From a bacterium (lineage in GTDB: Bacteria; Elusimicrobiota; Elusimicrobia; Elusimicrobiales; UBA9959), in assembly GCA_021812825.1 (NCBI GenBank), contig JAKAMO010000134.1:1-6134 (forward strand): DNA of 6,134 nt, read 5' to 3'. The notes under the pieces are model-generated. The model saw nothing but the letters and a program-made list of their open reading frames with translations, ran no database searches and was not told the origin of the DNA. Position numbers and translations under genes: made by a program. Shown here piece by piece: positions 1-4,528 of this stretch (its first letter is position 1; each line of letters starts with the position of its first letter).

Positions 1-1
1 C

Positions 2-325
2 CAGTTGCAGCCCACCGCCGACAAGTTCATAAAGCTGCATTCCGCCCCGGCCATAGGGGTCAACCTGGACGGCAAGGTCTACGGCAAGGTCAAGGAGGGC
101 AAGGCCGGCAGCTATTACGCCAGGGTCTTCGAGCGCAAGACCTACGAGTACAAGCCGGAGAACGCGCTGCACCCCAAGAAGATACACGTCTACGAGAAGT
201 TCTACGTGGTGCCAGTGAAGAACGGCTTCTACGTGCTGAGCTACTACGCCCCGATGGACCTGGCCAAGGCCAACCTGAAGGCGTTCGAGACCGCCGTCTC
301 CTCGTTCAAGCCGCTGACGCGCTGA
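2..325 (+). CDS. C-terminal fragment of an unidentified protein (5' end outside window)
   Basis: The reading frame is open from the first bases of the window (CAG TTG CAG...) to a TGA at 323-325, so this is the last ~107 residues of a longer gene. A TTG at position 5 could be read as a start, but no ribosome binding site can be seen and the frame stays open to the left edge. The fragment is rich in Lys and Tyr and alternates short hydrophobic and charged stretches typical of beta strands (AIGVNLDGKVYGKV, HVYEKFYVVPV, GFYVLSYYAP). It ends in a helix-like LKAFETAVSSFKPL. This ending (strand, short acidic helix, then SFK) resembles the C-terminus of PsbP/DcrB/Mog1-fold lipoproteins or periplasmic proteins. 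I cannot confirm that without the N-terminus, so the function is unassigned. A strong terminator follows 20 bases after the stop, so this gene ends its transcription unit. Confidence 0.75.
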   Translation, partial: QLQPTADKFIKLHSAPAIGVNLDGKVYGKVKEGKAGSYYARVFERKTYEYKPENALHPKKIHVYEKFYVVPVKNGFYVLSYYAPMDLAKANLKAFETAVSSFKPLTR

Positions 326-345
326 ACCGGCGCGGAGCGGGAGGA

Positions 346-378
346 AAGGGCCCCGGGAGACCGGGGCCCTTCTTTTTT
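346..378 (+). terminator. Rho-independent terminator after the first gene
   Basis: A perfect 11-bp stem AAGGGCCCCGG (346-356) pairs with CCGGGGCCCTT (361-371) around a GAGA loop of the GNRA type, followed by TCTTTTTT (371-378). It closes the upstream gene and sits only about 10 bases before the -10 box of the next promoter, insulating the kinase gene from read-through. Confidence 0.93.
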
Positions 379-388
379 CGCAGTGTAG

Positions 389-401
389 TATAATCCTTGT
401 A
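389..401 (+). promoter_or_regulatory. Promoter -10 box (TATAAT) positioned for a leaderless mRNA
   Basis: A perfect TATAAT lies at 389-394, and the kinase ATG starts at 401, six bases after the hexamer. Bacterial transcription usually begins about 6-9 bases downstream of the -10 box, so the predicted first base is at or next to the A of the ATG, leaving no room for a Shine-Dalgarno leader. I see no TTGACA-like -35 box: the expected position (about 366-372) falls in the terminator stem and T-tract. The motif TATAAT-N(2)-TTGTATG recurs with slightly different spacing before the hydrolase gene. The -10 box is read directly from sequence; leaderless initiation is inferred. Confidence 0.72.
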
Positions 402-1858
402 TGCCGCTGAAGAACGACGCGCCGGAGCAGGGCTCGCTGAAGTCCCCCCAGGAACCCGCCCTCAGGGCGCTTTACAAAAAGACCTTCGGGCCGGAGCCGG
501 ATACCTTCGAGCCGCTGCGGGCCGACGCTTCCGCGCGCAGGCTCTTCCGCCTCGGCGACGGGAAGAGGACCGCGGTCGGCGTGTTCGGCCCGGACAAGGC
601 CGAGAACCGCGCTTTCCTCTCCTTCTCCGGCCAGTTCCGCGCGGCGGGCCTGCCGGTGCCGGAGATCTACGCCGAGGACCAGGCCCAGGGCATATACCTG
701 GAGGAGGACCTCGGCTCCACCACGCTCTTCGAGTACCTCAGCGCCGAGCGCAAGGGGCCGGAGCTGCCGCCGCAGGTCATGGCCGCCTACCTTAAAGTCC
801 TGGACTGGCTGCCGAAGTTCCAGGCGCAGGTGAAGGCCGGCCTGGACCTGAGGCACTGCTACCCGCGCGCCGCCTTCGACCGGCAGTCGGTGATGTGGGA
901 CCTCAATTACTTCAAATATTATTTCCTCAAGCTGGCGAAGATCCCCTTCAACGAGGACAAGCTGGAGGCGGATTTCTCGCGCTTCGCGGACCTGCTGCTG
1001 GAAGCCCCGTCGGACCATTTCCTCTACCGCGACTTCCAGAGCCGCAACATCATGCTGCGCGACGGCGAGCCGTGGTTCATAGACTACCAGGGCGGGCGCC
1101 GGGGCGCGGCGCAGTACGACGTGGCCTCGCTGCTCTACGACGCCAAGGCCGACCTGCAGCCGGAGGACAGGGCCTCGCTGCGCGAGGCCTACCTGAAGGC
1201 CTCCGGGCAGGACGCCGGCGGGTTCATGCGCTACTATTACGCCTTCGTCTACGCGCGCATCATGCAGGCGATGGGCGCCTACGGCCTGCGCGGCTTCTAC
1301 GAGCGCAAGACCCATTTCCTCGCCAGCGTGCCGTACGCGGTGCGCAACATCGAGTGGCTGCTGCGCAACGCCGAGCTGCCGGTGAAGCTGCCGGAGCTGA
1401 CCGCCTGCTTCAAGCGGATAGCGGCCTCCTCCTACCTGCGCCAGTTCGGCAAGTCCAGGCTGGGCCTGACGGTGCGCGTGACGAGCTTCTCGTTCAAGAA
1501 CGGCGTCCCTCTCGACGACCGCGGCCACGGCGGCGGCTTCGTGTTCGACTGCCGCGCGCTCCCCAACCCGGGCCGCTACGAGCAGTACGCCCAGCTGACC
1601 GGCAGGGACAAGCCGGTGGCGGATTTCCTGAAGGGCGAGGCCGAGGTGGAGCGCTTCCTGCGGGGCGTCTTCGCCATAACCGGCCAGAGCGTGGAGAACT
1701 ACCTCTCCCGCAACTTCACCTCGCTGTCGGTCTCCTTCGGCTGCACCGGCGGCCGGCACCGTTCCGTATACTGCGCCGAGGCCCTGGCCGCGCACCTGCG
1801 GAAGAATTACGGCGCGCGCGTGGAGCTGACGCACCGGGAGCTGGGACCCGCCAGATGA
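401..1858 (+). CDS. AmgK-like sugar kinase (APH fold) fused to a RapZ C-terminal domain
   Basis: This is a 485-residue two-domain protein, predicted cytoplasmic, with no signal peptide. Residues ~35-320 form an aminoglycoside-phosphotransferase/choline-kinase-type fold. The catalytic loop is Y209-R210-D211-F212...N216, with D211 as the presumed base and Tyr in place of the usual first His. D228 in FIDYQ is the metal ligand, followed by GGRRG...YDVASLLYD (231-247). Residues ~356-483 match the RapZ C-terminal domain: FSFKNGVP (363-370), FDCRALPNP (382-390), TGRDKPV (400-406), GCTGGRHRSV (447-456) and the terminal HRE (478-480). RapZ's own N-terminal P-loop domain is absent. In Pseudomonas, AmgK phosphorylates MurNAc/GlcNAc at the anomeric position and is encoded beside MurU. 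Here a MurU-like gene overlaps the stop by four bases, supporting a salvage kinase that makes a sugar-1-phosphate. E. coli RapZ uses this C-terminal domain to bind glucosamine-6-phosphate and RNA, so a sensor role is inferred. The sugar substrate is not proven. ATG 401 is chosen because it sits just behind a TATAAT box. Confidence 0.9.
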   Translation: MPLKNDAPEQGSLKSPQEPALRALYKKTFGPEPDTFEPLRADASARRLFRLGDGKRTAVGVFGPDKAENRAFLSFSGQFRAAGLPVPEIYAEDQAQGIYLEEDLGSTTLFEYLSAERKGPELPPQVMAAYLKVLDWLPKFQAQVKAGLDLRHCYPRAAFDRQSVMWDLNYFKYYFLKLAKIPFNEDKLEADFSRFADLLLEAPSDHFLYRDFQSRNIMLRDGEPWFIDYQGGRRGAAQYDVASLLYDAKADLQPEDRASLREAYLKASGQDAGGFMRYYYAFVYARIMQAMGAYGLRGFYERKTHFLASVPYAVRNIEWLLRNAELPVKLPELTACFKRIAASSYLRQFGKSRLGLTVRVTSFSFKNGVPLDDRGHGGGFVFDCRALPNPGRYEQYAQLTGRDKPVADFLKGEAEVERFLRGVFAITGQSVENYLSRNFTSLSVSFGCTGGRHRSVYCAEALAAHLRKNYGARVELTHRELGPAR

Positions 1859-2565
1859 AGGCGATGGTCTTCGCAGCCGGCCTGGGCACCAGGCTGCGCC
1901 CGCTCACGGATACCGTTCCCAAGGCCCTCGTGGACGTGAACGGCCGCCCGATGCTCTGGCACGTGCTGGGGAGGCTGGCCGCGGCCGGCGTCACCGAGGC
2001 CGTGGTCAACACGCACCATTTCCACGAGAAGATAGCGGAGTTCGTCGCGGCCGGCGGTACGCGCGGCATCCGGGTGACGCTTTCCCGCGAGGAGGAGTTC
2101 CCGCTGGAGACCGGCGGCGGCCTGAAGAAGGCCGCGGCGCTGCTCTCCGGCGGCGGCCCTCTCCTCGCCTGCAACGCCGACGTCTGGAGCGAGCTGGACC
2201 TGAAGGCGCTGCTGGCGGCTCACGCCGCCTCCGGCGCGCTGGCCACGCTGGCCGTCCGCGAACGCCCGTCGAAGCGGCGGCTGCTGTTCGACGGGGAGAT
2301 GAACCTGAAGGGCAGGGAGGGGGAAGCCCCGGGCCCGGGCCTGCGGCCGCTGGCCTTCAGCGGCATCCAGGCCGTTTCCCCGGAGCTCTTCGGGAAGATG
2401 ACGGAGGAGGGGGTCTTCTCCATAACCTCCGTCTACCTGCGGCTGGCCGCCGCCGGGGAGAAGGTCCGCGGCTTCCCGGACGCGTCCCCTTTCTGGAGCG
2501 ACATCGGCGACCTGGAGCGCCTCGAGGGCGTCCGCCTGCGCGCCTCGTCTATATCGGCCCGGTAA
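1855..2565 (+). CDS. murU: MurU-like sugar-1-phosphate nucleotidyltransferase
   Basis: This 236-residue protein is close to the usual MurU length (~220-240) and consists of a single nucleotidyltransferase domain. It has the pyrophosphorylase signature GLGTRLRPLT (9-18) with PK (22-23), sugar-binding LETGGG (84-89), the metal-binding Asp in NADVW (D109), FSGI (168-171) and the second metal Asp in WSDIGD (D216). These match Pseudomonas MurU, which makes UDP-MurNAc from MurNAc-1-P and UTP and so bypasses de novo MurA/MurB synthesis. Glucose- or mannose-1-phosphate nucleotidyltransferases share the fold, so substrate and nucleotide rest mainly on the LETGGG/WxDIG pattern and on the kinase partner. 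The start ATG overlaps the kinase stop (ATGA). The nearest purine-rich sequence, GGGAG at 1836-1840, is too distant to be a good ribosome binding site, so translational coupling is likely. Family confidence is high; the exact substrate is less certain. Confidence 0.85.
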   Translation: MKAMVFAAGLGTRLRPLTDTVPKALVDVNGRPMLWHVLGRLAAAGVTEAVVNTHHFHEKIAEFVAAGGTRGIRVTLSREEEFPLETGGGLKKAAALLSGGGPLLACNADVWSELDLKALLAAHAASGALATLAVRERPSKRRLLFDGEMNLKGREGEAPGPGLRPLAFSGIQAVSPELFGKMTEEGVFSITSVYLRLAAAGEKVRGFPDASPFWSDIGDLERLEGVRLRASSISAR

Positions 2566-2570
2566 AAATA

Positions 2571-2585
2571 TATAATACGCTTGTA
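2571..2585 (+). promoter_or_regulatory. Promoter -10 box (TATAAT) with predicted leaderless start
   Basis: TATAAT lies at 2571-2576 inside a short AT-rich island (GGTAAAAATATATAAT) just after the MurU-like stop codon. The next gene's ATG is at 2585, eight bases after the hexamer, which is the expected transcription start. There is no ribosome binding site and no recognisable -35 box. The seven bases TTGTATG at the start codon are identical to those at the kinase gene. Confidence 0.7.
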
Positions 2586-3625
2586 TGACCTCATTGATGA
2601 CCGCGGTGCTGCTGGCGGCCTCCCCCGCTTTTTCGGCCCCCCAGCCTTCTTCCTGCTTCGACAACGCCGTTCCCTGCGCGGCCTCCTCCGCCGCCCTGCC
2701 GGCCCCGGCGCTGCCCGCCCCGCTGGCCGCGGGCCGGCCGGTGGTGATCTCCATCGTCGGCATAGATTTCACCGAGCTCGGCTTCGGCAAGCTCGAGCTG
2801 TCCTACCTGAAGAAGATACTTCACTTCTTCAGGCCCGGTGCCGGGCTGGACGAGTCCGAGTTCCGGACGCGCCTTTCCAGCGTGGGGCAGGACCTGGAGA
2901 TGGCCGAGTATTACAAGAAGTCCGACGCCGGGGCAGCGGCGGCCGGCAAGTACCCGGACAATTACCTGGATTCCAGGCTGGCGGACGTGCTGCCGGCGGA
3001 CAAGTACGAGATAGTGCCGGTGCGCTGGTCGCGCGATCCCGATGAGAGCGAGCAGGCCCTGCCGCTGGTCGAGGCCGAGATCCGGAACACCTTCGCCAAG
3101 GCCAGCTCGGAGGGGCGCCCCGTCTACCTGGTGGCCCACAGCTGGGGGACGATGCTCGCCCATACCGCGCTGAACCGCATGGCCGTCTCCGACCCGCAGG
3201 TGCGCATAGACAAGCTGATCACGCTGGGCTCGCCGCTGGTGCCGTCCACCTGGTGGATGAAGATCTTCACCGAGCACGAGGTGAACGCGGGCCACCTGCA
3301 GAGCTTCGTCTCCAAGCCGGCCAACGTCGGCTACTGGGTCAACCTCTGGGCCGGCAACGACTATTTCTCCAACGAGATAAAGGCCGCGGACAAGAACATC
3401 CGCGAGGACGGCTTCACCGAGGACCTGGTCAGAAGGGTAAAGGCGGCGGCGCAGCAGGACCATTCCCTGGGGGAGAAAGCGCTGCGCGACCTGTTCTTCC
3501 TGAAGAGCCTGAAGAGCTGGCATTTCGCCTATATTTTCGATTACCAGGTATACCTGAAGACCCTGAAGGAAAGCCACGAGAAGGCGATCTTCGCCCCGGT
3601 GATCTCCGGGGAGCTGGGCAAGTAG
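2585..3625 (+). CDS. Exported alpha/beta hydrolase (lipase/esterase-like)
   Basis: This is a 346-residue protein. The N-terminus (residues 1-18) has a hydrophobic core ending in SPAFSA and looks like a short signal peptide, followed by an Ala/Pro-rich linker (to ~50). The hydrolase core starts at PVVISIVGID (52-61). The nucleophile elbow is A184-H185-S186-W187-G188 preceded by PVYLV, with S186 as the likely nucleophile; Ala replaces the first Gly of GxSxG. LITLGSP (211-217) is the strand-loop seen in lipases and PGAP1/LCAT-like esterases. D259 in WAGNDYF and H313 in WHFAYIFD are the best candidates for the rest of the triad; H293 is an alternative His. The substrate is unknown; an acyl ester (lipid or acylated envelope glycan) in the periplasm or outside the cell is plausible. 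ATG 2585 is chosen because of the promoter and because an in-frame stop (TAA 2573-2575) lies just upstream. The N-region has no Lys or Arg, unusual for Sec export. It is the first gene of a three-gene unit. Confidence 0.8.
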   Translation: MTSLMTAVLLAASPAFSAPQPSSCFDNAVPCAASSAALPAPALPAPLAAGRPVVISIVGIDFTELGFGKLELSYLKKILHFFRPGAGLDESEFRTRLSSVGQDLEMAEYYKKSDAGAAAAGKYPDNYLDSRLADVLPADKYEIVPVRWSRDPDESEQALPLVEAEIRNTFAKASSEGRPVYLVAHSWGTMLAHTALNRMAVSDPQVRIDKLITLGSPLVPSTWWMKIFTEHEVNAGHLQSFVSKPANVGYWVNLWAGNDYFSNEIKAADKNIREDGFTEDLVRRVKAAAQQDHSLGEKALRDLFFLKSLKSWHFAYIFDYQVYLKTLKESHEKAIFAPVISGELGK

Positions 3626-3626
3626 G
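3620..3626 (+). promoter_or_regulatory. Shine-Dalgarno-like site for the DUF386 gene
   Basis: AAGTAGG differs by one base from AAGGAGG and lies six bases before the ATG at 3633. It overlaps the stop codon of the hydrolase gene (TAG 3623-3625). It supports this start and contrasts with the two leaderless gene starts at 401 and 2585. Confidence 0.5.
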
Positions 3627-3632
3627 CCGCAT

Positions 3633-4100
3633 ATGATAGTGGCCAGCCTCAAGCACGCCGACAGGCAGTCCCCCGGAACCGAAGGGCTTTCGAAGGCCTT
3701 CGCCTTCCTGCGGCGGCCCGGCCTGGCGGAGCTGGCGGACGGCAGGTACCCGATAGACGGGGACAGGGTGTACGCGCTCGCGCAGCGCTACTCCACCGAG
3801 GCCGGCGGCGCGGAGCCGCGCTTCGAGGCCCACCGCGATTTCATCGACGTGCAGTACCTCGTCGCCGGCTCAGAGGTCATAGGCTGGGCGCCCCTGTCCG
3901 CGGTGGAGATTTCGGAGCCTTACGACTCCGGCAAGGACGCCTGTTTCGGGCGGGCGCGCGGCTGGACGCCGGTCCGGCTGGGCCCGGGCGACCTGGCGGT
4001 GCTCTACCCGGAGGACGCCCACGCCCCGCGGCTGGCCGACGGGGCCCCGGGCCCCGTGGCGAAGATAGTGGTGAAGGTGAGCGTGGCGGACGGGATATGA
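3633..4100 (+). CDS. YhcH/YjgK/YiaL family protein (DUF386), possible sugar anomerase
   Basis: This 155-residue protein is full length for the family (~150). It is a cupin-like beta-sandwich, predicted cytoplasmic. Family hallmarks are FEAHRDFIDVQYLVAGSE (64-81) with E65, H67 and D72 as likely metal or sugar ligands; EPYDSGKDACF (95-105); LGPGDLAVLYPEDAHAP (116-132) with H130; and the C-terminal VAKIVVKV (142-149). Relatives include E. coli YhcH in the sialic-acid (nan) operon, reported as an N-acetylneuraminate anomerase (NanQ), and YiaL. No other sialic-acid gene is visible here, so the substrate is open; an amino sugar related to the nearby kinase/nucleotidyltransferase pair is a speculation from proximity. 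The gene starts seven bases after the hydrolase stop and ends in an ATGA overlap with the next gene, so it is the middle gene of an operon. Confidence 0.85.
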   Translation: MIVASLKHADRQSPGTEGLSKAFAFLRRPGLAELADGRYPIDGDRVYALAQRYSTEAGGAEPRFEAHRDFIDVQYLVAGSEVIGWAPLSAVEISEPYDSGKDACFGRARGWTPVRLGPGDLAVLYPEDAHAPRLADGAPGPVAKIVVKVSVADGI

Positions 4101-4480
4101 CTTTCAAGGAACTGGTACGGTCGGCTATCTGCGGCGAGATGGAGGACATCTCGGCCTGCGTTACGGACGGGGAGGCCTTCCCCGCGGCGGCCGCCTTCTA
4201 CGGCGGTCTTGCCGACGAGAAACGGGAGCGCCTCAAGGAGCTCGGGCGCATCTTCCGGGAGGGCACCGGCTTCCGCCAGCGCCGCATAGAGGCTTCCAGG
4301 TCGCTGGAGGCCTCGCTGCGCGCGCGCGCGGCCAGGGCGTCCGAGGCGGCCTCGGTCTACGCCGCGCTGGTCAGGCAGATGAACAAGCCGGAATATAAAG
4401 AGGCGCTGAAGGCTTTCGGGGACAGGGAGCTGATAATACTGGGCGAGGTGCGGGCTTTCCAGGCGGGGCTGAAAAAATAG
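4097..4480 (+). CDS. Small all-helical protein, possibly a degenerate rubrerythrin/ferritin-like bundle
   Basis: This is a 127-residue, helix-rich, charged protein with no signal peptide or membrane segment. I read four helices: ~3-24, ~29-56, ~66-95 and ~98-125. They follow the rubrerythrin-like pattern: helix 1 with E14, helix 2 FYGGLADEKRERLKEL with E41, helix 3 SLEASLRARAARASEAASVY with E83 and Y88, and helix 4 FGDRELIIL with E111. In di-iron members helices 2 and 4 carry an ExxH motif; here the His positions are E44 and I114. The protein has no His at all, so normal metal binding is doubtful. The family call is by eye and uncertain; a coiled-coil protein of unknown function is the alternative. 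It overlaps the DUF386 gene by four bases (ATGA), and a terminator begins 20 bases after its stop, making it the last gene of the unit. Confidence 0.8.
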   Translation: MTFKELVRSAICGEMEDISACVTDGEAFPAAAAFYGGLADEKRERLKELGRIFREGTGFRQRRIEASRSLEASLRARAARASEAASVYAALVRQMNKPEYKEALKAFGDRELIILGEVRAFQAGLKK

Positions 4481-4496
4481 GCAGGGCGAGCCCCGC
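4472..4496 (-). terminator. Probable minus-strand terminator for the glycosyltransferase gene
   Basis: Read on the minus strand, GCGGGG (4496-4491), loop CTCG, CCCTGC (4486-4481) forms a 6-bp stem with one G-U pair. Three bases later comes TTTTTT (4477-4472). It lies about 10 bases beyond the stop of the minus-strand gene. The T-run is the complement of two Lys AAA codons at the end of the convergent gene. The stem is short, so the call is moderate. Confidence 0.5.
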
Positions 4497-4499
4497 GGC

Positions 4500-4528
4500 A
4501 GGCCGGTCAGCGCGACCGGCCTTTTTTT
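4500..4528 (+). terminator. Rho-independent terminator of the hydrolase-DUF386-helical protein unit
   Basis: A perfect 9-bp stem AGGCCGGTC (4500-4508) / GACCGGCCT (4514-4522) with loop AGCGC is followed by seven T (4522-4528). It overlaps the last codons of the convergent minus-strand gene, whose stop is at 4509-4507. Confidence 0.92.

Noticed and set aside
5..7. TTG at position 5 as the true start of the first gene
   Set aside because: No ribosome binding site is visible and the frame is open to the left edge; a C-terminal fragment fits better.
397..2565. Long alternative plus-strand open frame(s) overlapping the kinase and nucleotidyltransferase (397-795 and 895-1854)
   Set aside because: Arg/Gly/Ala/Pro-rich out-of-frame products typical of GC-rich shadows; the second becomes real only when it enters the MurU-like frame at 1855.
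2585..2660. Lipoprotein signal for the hydrolase (Cys at residue 24)
   Set aside because: The residues before Cys (QPSS) are not a lipobox and the Cys is too far past the hydrophobic core.
1807..3652. Long minus-strand open frames (1807-2790, 2591-3652)
   Set aside because: Antisense to genes with clear motifs; low-complexity Arg/Gly/Gln-rich products without recognisable domains.
4315..4340. CG-alternating run (gcgcgcgcgcg) as a regulatory or Z-DNA element
   Set aside because: It lies inside a coding frame as Arg/Ala codons and is explained by GC-rich codon choice.
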